A DNA stretch of 64,000 nt from Mycobacterium sp. 852014-52450_SCH5900713 (GTDB lineage Bacteria > Actinomycetota > Actinomycetes > Mycobacteriales > Mycobacteriaceae). The stretch lies in contig NZ_LZIL01000078.1 in the NCBI RefSeq assembly GCF_001667075.1, positions 62,001-126,000 on the forward strand, read 5' to 3'. A program made the position numbers and the translations under genes. Shown here piece by piece: positions 33,968 through 42,048 of the stretch (within the stretch, counting starts at the first letter, position 1; every line of letters begins with the position of its first letter). A model generated the notes under the pieces. The model did not search any database and had not been told where the DNA came from. It saw nothing but the letters and a program-made list of their open reading frames with translations.

Positions 33968-35119
33968 ATGGTGGACAAGCGTCTCGAACTCGGCCTGCTC
34001 GGACCGCTGGAGATGAGCGTCGACGGCACGCTGGTGCCCCTGGGCACCCCCAAACAGCGGGCGGTGCTGGCCATGCTGCTGATGAACCGCAACAGTCCGG
34101 TGGGGGTGGACCGGCTCATCACGGCTCTGTGGGACGACGAGCCGCCGTCGGGGGCACGCGCCAGCATTCATTCCTACGTGTCCAACCTGCGTAAGCTGCT
34201 CAGCGGCGCCGGCATCGACCCGCGGGCGGTGTTGGCCGCGGCGCCTCCCGGATACCGGCTCAACATCGCCGAAAACGATTGCGATCTGGGGCGGTTCATC
34301 GCCGAGAAGACGGCGGGCGTGCATGCCGCCGCCACGGGCAGATTCGAAGAGGCCGGCCAGCACTTGGCGGCGGCATTGGCGCAGTGGCGCGGGCCGGTGC
34401 TCGAGGACCTGCGCGAGTTCCAATTCGTCGACACCTTCGCCACTTCCCTTGTCGAGGAAAAGATCCTGGTCCATGGCGCAAAGGCGGAGGCCGAAATTGC
34501 TTGCGGGCGTGCGTTCGCCGTGATCACCGAGCTGGAGACGCTGACCGCGGAACATCCCTACCGCGAGCCGCTGTGGGCCCAGTTGATCACGGCATACTAT
34601 CTGACCGACCGCCAATCTGACGCGTTGGCCGCCTACCGCCGCGTCAAAACCACTCTCGCGGACGACCTGGGGATCGATCCGGGACCGACACTGCGGTCGC
34701 TCAATGAGCAGATCCTGCGGCAGGAACCGCTAGACGTGAAGCGAACCGCCAAGACCGCCGCCGTCGATACGGTCACGGTCCTCGAACAGCACACCATGGT
34801 GTCCGGCCAGCAGGCCATCGCGTATCTGCACGAGATCTCGGGACGCAGCTATCCGCTGCGAGCGGCGGCGACCCGGATCGGGCGGCTCAGCGACAACGAC
34901 ATCGTCCTCGACAGCCCCAAAGTCAGCCGCCACCATGCGGTCATCGTCGACACGGGCACCAGCTTCATCATCAACGACCTCCGCTCTTCCAACGGGGTGC
35001 ACGTGCAGCATGAGCGAATCCGCTCCGCCGCCACGCTGCGCGACGGCGACCACGTCCGCATCTGCGACCACGAATTCACGTTTCAGATCGCCACGGACGG
35101 CGAGAGCACACCGGGCTAA
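33968..35119 (+). CDS. embR: SARP-FHA transcriptional regulator EmbR
   Basis: A 383-residue regulator with three domains. A winged-helix OmpR/SARP DNA-binding domain covers about 1-100 (LGLLGPLEMSVDGTLVPLGTPKQRAVLAMLL). A BTAD helical domain covers about 105-265 (YREPLWAQLITAYYLTDRQSDALAAYRRVK). A C-terminal FHA phosphothreonine-binding domain covers about 290-375 (TRIGRLSDNDIVLDSPKVSRHHA and RSSNGVHV). In M. tuberculosis PknH phosphorylates EmbR, the FHA domain binds the kinase, and EmbR controls embCAB arabinosyltransferases (established). The kinase gene follows 133 bp downstream on the same strand. An AAGGA-type ribosome-binding site precedes the ATG. Confidence 0.95.
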   Translation: MVDKRLELGLLGPLEMSVDGTLVPLGTPKQRAVLAMLLMNRNSPVGVDRLITALWDDEPPSGARASIHSYVSNLRKLLSGAGIDPRAVLAAAPPGYRLNIAENDCDLGRFIAEKTAGVHAAATGRFEEAGQHLAAALAQWRGPVLEDLREFQFVDTFATSLVEEKILVHGAKAEAEIACGRAFAVITELETLTAEHPYREPLWAQLITAYYLTDRQSDALAAYRRVKTTLADDLGIDPGPTLRSLNEQILRQEPLDVKRTAKTAAVDTVTVLEQHTMVSGQQAIAYLHEISGRSYPLRAAATRIGRLSDNDIVLDSPKVSRHHAVIVDTGTSFIINDLRSSNGVHVQHERIRSAATLRDGDHVRICDHEFTFQIATDGESTPG

Positions 35120-35252
35120 TCGGTTGATTGTCATGCGTCGGGCTGGGCGGGGGCTTACGGTCATGGTTGCTGGGCCAGGGGGTTGCGGCTGACCCGTGTG
35201 CCCGGCGATTGTTGGGTTGTCGACGGTGTGGTGGCTGGGTGAAGGATCGGCG

Positions 35253-37031
35253 ATGAGTGATGAGCAGGCCTCGCGGGCGGGGACGGAATTTGGGCCTTAT
35301 CACCTAAAGCGGCTGCTGGGCCGGGGTGGGATGGGGGAGGTTTACGAGGCCGAGCACACCGTCAAGGAGTGGACGGTGGCGGTCAAGCTGCTCTCGGAGA
35401 CGTTCAGCAGGGACCCGGTCTTTCGCGAGCGGATGAAACGTGAAGCCCGCACCGCCGGTCGTTTGCAGGAGCCGCACGTGGTGCCCATTCACGACTACGG
35501 CGAAATCGATGGGCAGATGTTCTTGGAGATGCGCCTGATCGAGGGCACCGACCTAGACAGCGTGCTCAAACGCTTTGGCCCGCTGGCCCCGCCGCGCGCG
35601 GTGGCCATCATCACCCAGATCGCCTCGGCGCTCGATGCCGCCCATGCCGCGGGAGTGATGCATCGCGACGTCAAACCGCAGAACATCCTGGTCACTCGCG
35701 ACGACTTCGCCTACCTGGTCGACTTCGGCATCGCCAGCGCCACCACCGACGAGAAGCTCACCCAGTTGGGCACCGCGGTCGGCACCTGGAAATACATGGC
35801 GCCCGAACGCTTTTCCAATGCCGAAGTCACTTACCGCGCCGACATCTACGCGCTGGCCTGCGTGCTCTACGAATGCCTCACCGGCTCGCCGCCCTACACA
35901 TCCAGCAGCGCGGGCGCACTGGTTACCGCCCACACCATGAACCCCATCCCCCAGCCCACCGCGGTGCGCCCGGGCATCCCCAAGGGCTTCGACGCGGTAG
36001 TCACCCGCGGGATGGCCAAGAAACCCGAGGACCGCTACGCCAGCGCCGGCGACCTGGCCCTGGCCGCCCACGACGCGCTCAGCGACCCCGACCAGGACCA
36101 CGCCGCCACCATCTTGCGCCGCAGCCAAGAAGCCACCCTGCCGGGCACCGTGATGGTGCCTCCCCCGCCGCCGCGTCCGGCGGCCAACACCCCGCCACCG
36201 TCGCCGGGCCAGAATGCACCGACACCCACCCCGGCGCTCGGCTCGACTCCGGTTCCCGGGCAAAGCGCTCCGCCCTGGCGGCCCGACAGTGGGCCCATTC
36301 CGGCCGCCGCCCAGCCCCCGGTCACGCCGCCCTATTACCAAGCCGCCAACGCCAATTGGGGCAGTGCACCACAACAATTCGGCGGCCCACCCGCCTGGAA
36401 CCAACCCCCACCGAAACGACGCAACCCCTGGCCCATCGTCGCCGCCGTCGCCGCGCTGGTGATCGTCGTGGTCCTGGCTGCCGTGGGCATCGCGATATTC
36501 ATGGGAGGCGACGACAGCAACCCGCAGGCGAACCGCACGTCGACGACGACCACCACCAGGACCGTCCCCACCACCACGACAACTACTCGGCCCGCCAACC
36601 CGCAGGGCAAGCTGCTGGGCATGCTGCCCGCCGGGTATCCCAGTGGCGCTTGCACGCCCGCGACCCCGAAGTCCAACAGCATTTGGGTGAATGCGCTGGC
36701 CATGGTCGACTGCGACCAGAACACCAATCAGGGTGGCCCATCCCGCGCGGTCTACGGCCTGTTCGCCAACACGGACCTGCTCAAGAAGGCGTTCGACGAC
36801 GACGTGGCCGCCGTGCAGCTGATGAATTGCCCCGGAGCCGGCACGTCACCGGATGGCTGGCACCACGACAGCACGCCGTCGGTGACCGCGGGCATGATCG
36901 CTTGCGGCACCTATAAAAACCACCCCAACGTGATATGGACCAACGAGGCGAAACTCATGCTCTGTGACGTCTACGGGGATCCCCCGGCCATCGAGGACCT
37001 GCATACCTGGTGGACCAATTACGGTGGCTGA
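35253..37031 (+). CDS. pknH: PknH-like Ser/Thr protein kinase with a non-PknH extracellular domain
   Basis: A 592-residue receptor kinase. The cytoplasmic kinase domain (about 14-275) has the glycine loop GRGGMGEV (23-30), Lys45, HRDVKPQN (137-144), DFG (157-159), and activation-loop Thr170 and Thr174 where PknH autophosphorylates. A Pro-rich juxtamembrane stretch (298-390), one membrane span (about 393-417) and a Thr-rich linker (429-446) follow. The extracellular domain (about 450-592) has five Cys (467, 487, 526, 551, 571) and a WWTNY ending. It does not resemble the PknH sensor I know from H37Rv. The kinase half and its neighbour embR strongly suggest PknH function, with altered sensing. 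The start ATG at 35253 has GAAGGA upstream; an earlier in-frame start at 35196 is unlikely. Confidence 0.9.
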   Translation: MSDEQASRAGTEFGPYHLKRLLGRGGMGEVYEAEHTVKEWTVAVKLLSETFSRDPVFRERMKREARTAGRLQEPHVVPIHDYGEIDGQMFLEMRLIEGTDLDSVLKRFGPLAPPRAVAIITQIASALDAAHAAGVMHRDVKPQNILVTRDDFAYLVDFGIASATTDEKLTQLGTAVGTWKYMAPERFSNAEVTYRADIYALACVLYECLTGSPPYTSSSAGALVTAHTMNPIPQPTAVRPGIPKGFDAVVTRGMAKKPEDRYASAGDLALAAHDALSDPDQDHAATILRRSQEATLPGTVMVPPPPPRPAANTPPPSPGQNAPTPTPALGSTPVPGQSAPPWRPDSGPIPAAAQPPVTPPYYQAANANWGSAPQQFGGPPAWNQPPPKRRNPWPIVAAVAALVIVVVLAAVGIAIFMGGDDSNPQANRTSTTTTTRTVPTTTTTTRPANPQGKLLGMLPAGYPSGACTPATPKSNSIWVNALAMVDCDQNTNQGGPSRAVYGLFANTDLLKKAFDDDVAAVQLMNCPGAGTSPDGWHHDSTPSVTAGMIACGTYKNHPNVIWTNEAKLMLCDVYGDPPAIEDLHTWWTNYGG

Positions 37032-37067
37032 TCGGATCCAAACCTTTAGCCGCACTGTGACTTTGAA

Positions 37068-37649
37068 TTACGACTGAAGGTCGGGGCCCTCGGCGCGCAG
37101 ATCGTCGACCGCCGACATGGCGCTACGCAACTTGGCCAACCATTCCTCGGCATGTTCGCCGACGAGCTTGACCGACCACGCGAGCGCGTCCGCGCGGGAC
37201 CGCGCGACGCCGGCGTCGACCAATGTGTCGAGCACCTGACGCTCCGGTTGCTTCAAGCGCGTCATCACAGGTACTGCGATGTGAGTGAAGAGGATTCGCT
37301 CCGCGCCGGTGCTGGAGCCGATCTCGACGCCCCAGGAAACCTTGCGGCCGTAGCGATCCTGCGCCTCGTCGGCGATGCGCATTCGCTCCGAACGGGTTTC
37401 CTCGCGGAAGCGCGACGCGCGCCCTTCCGCGCGGGCCTCGGTCTCTTTCTCCGAGCCCTGCGGTTCGGGCAGTCTCCCGATGACCGTGATCTCTTCGCGG
37501 TCGACGATGACCGTCGGGTCGCCGTCGAACCAGCTTTCGGGCAGGCGCCCGGCGAACCATTCGGCGGCGTCGCTCGCGTCGGGTTGCTGTGCCTGCTGCC
37601 AGCCGCCGGGGCGGCCGTAGCGCCGGCCGTGCGTGTGGTGAGATTTCAT
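37068..37649 (-). CDS. Possible ribbon-helix-helix protein beside the adenylyl cyclase (Rv1265 position)
   Basis: A 193-residue protein with a basic His/Arg-rich start (MKSHHTHGRRYGRPGG). Residues 122-165 read THIAVPVMTRLKQPERQVLDTLVDAGVARSRADALAW in register with a ribbon-helix-helix: a beta strand, a helix with LDTLV, then the turn ARSRADA before a second helix. The central part (DPTVIVDREEITVIGRLP) looks like a small beta domain. It occupies the place of Rv1265, a cAMP-responsive gene in M. tuberculosis, and I think it is the orthologue but cannot confirm it. Three tandem 8-bp direct repeats abut its start. It faces pknH convergently with 36 bp between stops. The cyclase gene lies 281 bp upstream on the same strand. 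Confidence 0.7.
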   Translation of the reverse strand: MKSHHTHGRRYGRPGGWQQAQQPDASDAAEWFAGRLPESWFDGDPTVIVDREEITVIGRLPEPQGSEKETEARAEGRASRFREETRSERMRIADEAQDRYGRKVSWGVEIGSSTGAERILFTHIAVPVMTRLKQPERQVLDTLVDAGVARSRADALAWSVKLVGEHAEEWLAKLRSAMSAVDDLRAEGPDLQS

Positions 37650-37672
37650 AATTACATGATTACATCGTTACA
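37649..37672 (-). promoter_or_regulatory. Three exact-spacing 8-bp direct repeats abutting a start codon
   Basis: Read on the minus strand, TGTAACGA (37672-37665), TGTAATCA (37664-37657) and TGTAATTA (37656-37649) lie head to tail. The last base is the A of the ATG. Eight-bp-spaced direct repeats are the usual operator form for ribbon-helix-helix repressors, and the adjacent gene may encode such a protein. TAACGAT inside the first unit also looks like a -10 element, with GTGAAC 18 bp upstream as a -35. That would make the mRNA leaderless or nearly so and place the repeats over the core promoter. Confidence 0.5.
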
Positions 37673-37930
37673 GCCGCAATGGAATGGCGTTCACCGCCGG
37701 CGAACGCAGCCCCGCACCGGCCCGCGCGCAGAAGGCGCGTCGGGTGCGGAAAACCCGTTGATATGGGCAGTTCAAAGTTGTATTTTTGGTAGCGAAGCAG
37801 GCCCGGAAACGACCAATTCCCAAGCGCCGGATGTCAGGGTAGAAAACCGGCCGCGTAGGACCCGCGCATGACGGAGCCCAACGCCCCCTAGCGTCGTCCG
37901 GGCCTGCCCATGTCCGCAGGATTTCCCCGG

Positions 37931-39076
37931 TCAGTTGCCGCCAGAACCGACCCCGCGGCGGATCCGGAAGAGCTTGACCTCGTTCTTGATGCCCTTGAGG
38001 CGGCGCGCACCGGCGAACGACGCATCGAATCGGCCGGCGTCGCCGATCGTCTCCCAGACCGAGTCCGCCGCCAGCACCGTGCCCGGGCGCGCCACACTGG
38101 TGACCCGGCTCGCGACGTTGACCGGGCTGCCGAACCAGTCTCCCGCCCGGCTCACCGCCATGCCGGAGGCCACCCCCGCTCTCAGCCGCGGGAAGTCGGC
38201 GTCGGTGTCGACGGCGTCCACGAGCTTCACCACCACGTCGAGCATGGGCAGCGGATCGGGGCAGACGAACATGACCGCGTCGCCGATCGTCTTGATGAAC
38301 CGCACGGGCGGGACGGTGACGTCTCGGGCCAGGACCGCCAGCCGGTTGGCCAGATGACCCAGCTCCTCCGCCGACACCGCTTCGCCGATCCGGGTGAAGC
38401 CGACGAGGTCGGCGAAGGCCACCGTGATCTGACGCGCTCCCGGCAGCGGCTGGCCGGCGGCGCGCTCGGCGGCGTTGACCGCTTCGGTCTCCATCATGTG
38501 GCGCAGCTGCATGAACATCATGTGCCGCAGCAGCGGGCCGAGTTCGGGCGCGATTTGGCTGACTAATGCCTTTGACGCCTTGGCGATTTCCAGTTCGGTT
38601 GCCCCCGGCCGCATGATCGCCGAAAGCGCGGAGTAGCGCATGACCTCGGCGGCCCGGGACAGGCCTTCCGCGAGCACCCGGACCACCAGCACCACCTGCT
38701 CGGGATCCAGGCCCAGCTCGACGAAACGCCGGGCGTAGGCGGCGGCTTCACCGTCGGCGCGCATGTGCACGACGGCATCGGGGTCCTCGATTCGGGCCAG
38801 ACCGATGGCGCGTTGCAACTGCTGCAGAAGGTCCAGTTCGATGCCGTGGGTCTCGCTGATCTCTCGGGCGGACACGTAACTGCCGTCGTCACCGATGAGG
38901 TGGCGGGTGGCCAGCAGCAGCGGCGGATTGGTCGTCCTGATCTCCTCGGCGGTGATGCCCTGCTCGAGCAGCCACTCCACCAATTCGGCCCGTTCGGCGC
39001 GTGCGCTGCCCTCGAGTCCGTCGAGTAGGTCCTCGTCCACTTCGTCAACGTACAACGGGCGCCGATCGCGAGCCAT
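37931..39076 (-). CDS. Class III adenylyl cyclase with N-terminal autoinhibitory domain (Rv1264-like)
   Basis: A 381-residue cytosolic adenylyl cyclase that makes cAMP from ATP. Residues 1-205 are the helical pH-sensing inhibitory domain known from Rv1264. The cyclase domain follows: ITVAFADLVGFTRIGE holds the metal-binding Asp, and FIKTIGDAVMFV holds the substrate Lys and second metal Asp. The AGDWFGSPVNVASRVTSVARPGTVLA stretch holds the transition-state Asn and Arg. Rv1264 is activated at acid pH (established for that protein). The frame continues upstream to 39172, but the ATG at 39076 gives MARDRRPLYVDEVDEDLL and avoids overlap with the divergent glycosylase gene 11 bp away. It lies upstream of the Rv1265-position gene on the same strand. 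Confidence 0.94.
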   Translation of the reverse strand: MARDRRPLYVDEVDEDLLDGLEGSARAERAELVEWLLEQGITAEEIRTTNPPLLLATRHLIGDDGSYVSAREISETHGIELDLLQQLQRAIGLARIEDPDAVVHMRADGEAAAYARRFVELGLDPEQVVLVVRVLAEGLSRAAEVMRYSALSAIMRPGATELEIAKASKALVSQIAPELGPLLRHMMFMQLRHMMETEAVNAAERAAGQPLPGARQITVAFADLVGFTRIGEAVSAEELGHLANRLAVLARDVTVPPVRFIKTIGDAVMFVCPDPLPMLDVVVKLVDAVDTDADFPRLRAGVASGMAVSRAGDWFGSPVNVASRVTSVARPGTVLAADSVWETIGDAGRFDASFAGARRLKGIKNEVKLFRIRRGVGSGGN

Positions 39077-39087
39077 GATGGAAAACG

Positions 39088-39624
39088 ATGAGCACACCTC
39101 TGCTGCGGGGATTTCCGCCGATCGTCGATGAGCACGCGAGTGTGCTGATCCTGGGGTCATTTCCCAGCGCACAATCCCTGGCAGTCGGTCAGTACTACGG
39201 CAATCCCCGAAATGCGTTCTGGCCGATCACCGGCGAGCTGTTCGGGTTCGACGCGACGGCGCCGTACGAAGCACGGCTGGTCGCGCTGCAAACGGCGGGC
39301 GTGGCCCTCTGGGACGTCTTGCGCGCATGTCGCCGCGCCGGCAGCGCGGATGCGGCAATCGAGCCGAAAAGCCTGGCGGTCAACGACTTCGATGGACTGT
39401 TCGCGCGGTACCCAACGATCGCGCGGGTCTACTTCAACGGCGCCAAGGCTGCGGAGCTGTACCGCAGGCTCGCCGAGGCCGACGAGCGGGTCGAGTACCG
39501 GCGGCTACCGTCGACGAGCCCGGCAAACGCCATCCGACCGGGCGCCAAGCTGGCCGCGTGGCGCGAGATCACGTCGATCGCGAGCGCGGCGAAGCCGGGC
39601 GAAGCGGGTCGGCGCAATAGATGA
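39088..39624 (+). CDS. DNA-deoxyinosine (hypoxanthine) glycosylase of the UDG superfamily
   Basis: A 178-residue DNA-repair glycosylase. The family 6 hypoxanthine-DNA glycosylase pattern is visible: HASVLILGSFPSAQSL at strand 1, QYYGNPRNAFWPI (the Asn-containing active-site loop), VALWDVLRAC, and RVYFNGAKAAELY. These enzymes remove deaminated adenine (hypoxanthine) from DNA. It is divergent from the adenylyl cyclase with 11 bp between starts, so their promoters must overlap. The last 16 or so residues (SIASAAKPGEAGRRNR) are encoded by a copy of the interspersed repeat also seen at 10939 and 57188. The natural C-terminus has therefore been replaced or extended. I do not recall this gene at the H37Rv locus. 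Confidence 0.82.
   Translation: MSTPLLRGFPPIVDEHASVLILGSFPSAQSLAVGQYYGNPRNAFWPITGELFGFDATAPYEARLVALQTAGVALWDVLRACRRAGSADAAIEPKSLAVNDFDGLFARYPTIARVYFNGAKAAELYRRLAEADERVEYRRLPSTSPANAIRPGAKLAAWREITSIASAAKPGEAGRRNR
39571..39615 (+). repeat. Single degenerate copy of the interspersed hairpin repeat inside a coding 3' end
   Basis: These 45 bp align without gaps to the first 45 bp of the 55-bp unit at 10939, with 37 of 45 identical (for example CGATCGCGAGCGCGGCG). The outer stem has decayed (ACGTCGA against TCGGCGC). It ends 6 bp before the stop codon of the deoxyinosine glycosylase gene and encodes its C-terminal tail. Confidence 0.8.
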
Positions 39625-39632
39625 GGCGCTCT

Positions 39633-41024
39633 TTATGACACCGGCGGTTGCCGGTGTGCCCACGGCCTGGCGGATTCGATCTGCGCGGCCAGCGACAACA
39701 GCGTCGCTTCGTCGTACGGCCTGCCCACCAGCTGCACGGCGATCGGCAGACCGTCACCGTCGAAGTCCCACGGCACGGCCGCCGCAGGCTGTCCGGTCAG
39801 GTTCCAGACCTGCTGGTAGGGCACCTGTTGCGCCACCGCCAGCAGCGTCCATACCGCGCCGCGGCGCTGGTAGGCGCCGATGCGAGACGGGCCCGTCGCG
39901 TTGCCGGGCGTGACGACGACATCGACGTCGTCGAAGATCGCTTGGATCCGGGCGGCCGCTGCCGGCTCCGCGTCGCGAAGGGCGGTCATTCGGCGGTCCG
40001 AGAAAAACGAACCGGCGCGCGCCAGGTTGCGGGTGCGCGCTTCGAGACGTTCGGGGTAAGCGAGCGAATCGGCGTCGTCACTGATACCGCGCAGGTAGCG
40101 GGGCAGGTAATTGGTCATGATGGCCGACGGCGGATAGTCGGGGTCGGCGGTGATCACGTCATGACCGAGATCGCGGAGCAACGCGCCGGCCTGTTCTACC
40201 GCCGTGAGCTGATGCTTGCCGATCCTGACGGGCAGCGGCGTTGGCGACTTGGTGCTCAAGGCAATTCGCAGCTTGCCGGGGTGACGCGTCGCCGCGGCCG
40301 CGAACTCGCCCTCGGGCCCCGGCACGGTCGACGTCGCATCGAGGAAAAGCGCCGCGTCCAGGACCGACCGGGCGAGCGGGCCGTTGACACTCAGCCCGTA
40401 CCACGCATCGTCGTGCGGCTCCAACGACACTCGATCCCGTTGTGGTTTGACGCCGAACAGTCCGCACCAGATCGCCGGGATGCGAATCGACCCGCCACCG
40501 TCGGACCCCAGCGCCAGCGGAGCGAGTCCGGCGGCCACCGCGGCGGCGCTGCCGCCACTGCTGCCGCCTGGAGTTCGCCTGGGATTCCATGGGTTGCGGG
40601 TCGCACCGAACGTCAGCGATTCGGTGTAGGGAAACATCATCAGCTCGGGCACATTGGTCTTGCCGAGGATGACGGCGCCCGCGGCGCGTAGCCGGCGGAC
40701 CACCTCCGCGTCGGAGGTCGCGGCGGGGCGGTGTCCGCCGCTGCCATAGGTCGTCACCTCGCCGGCGACGTCGACATCGTCTTTGATCGCGATCGGCACC
40801 CCGAGCAGCGGGAGCCGCTCGCCGGCGTCGAGGCGGTCCTGCGCGACGGCGGCCTCGTAACGCGCGCTGTCCGAGAGCACCACGCGATAGCAGCGCAGCT
40901 GGCTGTCCAGCCGCGCGATCCGTTCCAGGTAGATTTCGAGCAGCTCGGGCGCGGTCAGTTCGCCGTCGGCCAGCATTCGTGCCTGAGCCGCCGCGCCGGC
41001 AAAGGCCACGTCGCGAGCGTCCAC
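39633..41024 (-). CDS. amiB2: Amidase-signature family amidase
   Basis: A 463-residue amidase, which hydrolyses carboxamides or transfers their ammonia. The Ser-cisSer-Lys triad is complete: Lys81 (PIAIKDDVD), cis-Ser155 in GGSSGGS, and nucleophile Ser179 in SDGGGSIRIP. The 24-residue spacing between the two serines is the family norm. Length equals that recalled for Rv1263 (AmiB2), and it occupies the same place relative to the cyclase and HIT genes. It starts with GTG at 41024. The 3' end lies 8 bp from the convergent glycosylase gene. The substrate is unknown, and it is not a GatA because the other Gat subunits are absent. Confidence 0.93.
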   Translation of the reverse strand: MDARDVAFAGAAAQARMLADGELTAPELLEIYLERIARLDSQLRCYRVVLSDSARYEAAVAQDRLDAGERLPLLGVPIAIKDDVDVAGEVTTYGSGGHRPAATSDAEVVRRLRAAGAVILGKTNVPELMMFPYTESLTFGATRNPWNPRRTPGGSSGGSAAAVAAGLAPLALGSDGGGSIRIPAIWCGLFGVKPQRDRVSLEPHDDAWYGLSVNGPLARSVLDAALFLDATSTVPGPEGEFAAAATRHPGKLRIALSTKSPTPLPVRIGKHQLTAVEQAGALLRDLGHDVITADPDYPPSAIMTNYLPRYLRGISDDADSLAYPERLEARTRNLARAGSFFSDRRMTALRDAEPAAAARIQAIFDDVDVVVTPGNATGPSRIGAYQRRGAVWTLLAVAQQVPYQQVWNLTGQPAAAVPWDFDGDGLPIAVQLVGRPYDEATLLSLAAQIESARPWAHRQPPVS

Positions 41025-41071
41025 TGCGGCAGCGTATCCCCCGCACCGGGCCGGCCAGTACCGTGGGCGAC

Positions 41072-41500
41072 ATGCCCTGCGTGTTCTGTGCGATCGTCGC
41101 CGGCGAGGCCCCGGCCATCCGGATCCATGAAGACGACGACTACCTGGCGATCCTCGACATCCGCCCGTTCACCCGCGGCCACACCCTGGTGATCCCCAAG
41201 AGGCACAGCGTGGATCTCACCGACACGCCGCCGGAGACGCTGGCTGGGCTGGTCACCATCGGCCAACGGATCGCCCGCGCCGCCCGCGCGACGGAGTTGG
41301 CCGACGCGACCAACATCGCGATCAACGACGGCAGCGCCGCCTTTCAGACGGTGTTCCACATCCACCTACACGTGCTGCCCCGGCGCAACGGCGACAAACT
41401 GTCGGTCGCCAAGGGAATGTTGCTGCGGCGCGACCCCGACCGGGACGCCACCGCGGAAATCCTGCGCTCGGCTCTGGCCCGCATCGACGCCAGCCAGTAA
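41072..41500 (+). CDS. HIT-family nucleotide-binding hydrolase (Rv1262c-like)
   Basis: A 142-residue histidine-triad protein with the active-site motif HIHLHVLP. An N-terminal zinc-type pair, CVFC, is present and the conserved core reads FTRGHTLVIPKRHSVDL. HIT proteins hydrolyse nucleoside phosphoramidates, adenylylated intermediates or dinucleotide polyphosphates. The frame is open to 40979, but the ATG at 41072 begins the canonical MPCVFCAIVAGEAP. It is divergent from amiB2 with 47 bp between and lies 10 bp from the following Ddn-family gene, probably in the same transcript. Confidence 0.93.
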   Translation: MPCVFCAIVAGEAPAIRIHEDDDYLAILDIRPFTRGHTLVIPKRHSVDLTDTPPETLAGLVTIGQRIARAARATELADATNIAINDGSAAFQTVFHIHLHVLPRRNGDKLSVAKGMLLRRDPDRDATAEILRSALARIDASQ

Positions 41501-41510
41501 TACTGGGCGG

Positions 41511-41963
41511 ATGGCACTTCCGTCCTGGGTCGAGCAGCGGTTGCTGCCTCAGGTCCTGCGCGTACACGACACCGTCTATCGCAGGACGAACGGCTGGATC
41601 GGTCATCGCATGCTGCTGATACCCAGCCTGCTGCTCCATACCGTGGGCGCCAAGACGGGCCAGGCGCGAACAGCGGCGCTCACCTATGCCCGGGACGGCG
41701 ACGACTACCTGATCGTCGCTTCCAAGGGCGGCGACCCGCGCGCGCCCGGCTGGTATCACAACCTGCGCAAGCATCCGGACGTGGAGATCAACGTCGGGCC
41801 AAAGCGTTTGGCGATGACCGCCCGCGCGGTGCTGCCGGACGATCCCGACTACGCCCGGCTGTGGCAGATCGTCAACAAGAACAACGGCAACCGGTACACG
41901 GCCTACCAGCAGAAGACCTCGCGACCGATTCCCGTCGTGGTACTCGCGCGACGTCGACCCTGA
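41511..41963 (+). CDS. F420-dependent quinone reductase / Ddn-family protein (Rv1261c-like)
   Basis: A 150-residue protein of the deazaflavin-dependent nitroreductase family. Family marks are LLLHTVGAKTGQARTAALTY, YLIVASKGGDPRAPGWYHNLRKHPDVEI and VNKNNGNRYTAYQQKTSRPIPVVVLA. Ddn in M. tuberculosis reduces menaquinone and activates nitroimidazoles; Rv1261c is a related but less active member (established for the family). It lies 10 bp after the HIT gene and is probably co-transcribed. The relative at 4890-5390 differs in its cofactor loop and belongs to another subgroup. Confidence 0.92.
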   Translation: MALPSWVEQRLLPQVLRVHDTVYRRTNGWIGHRMLLIPSLLLHTVGAKTGQARTAALTYARDGDDYLIVASKGGDPRAPGWYHNLRKHPDVEINVGPKRLAMTARAVLPDDPDYARLWQIVNKNNGNRYTAYQQKTSRPIPVVVLARRRP

Positions 41964-42048
41964 ACCTGACGCGGAGGTTTATTCTCCACTAGCGCGCGGT
42001 GAATTACTCGATGGCTCACCAAACGGCGCGGGATCGGCTGGAGCGGGT

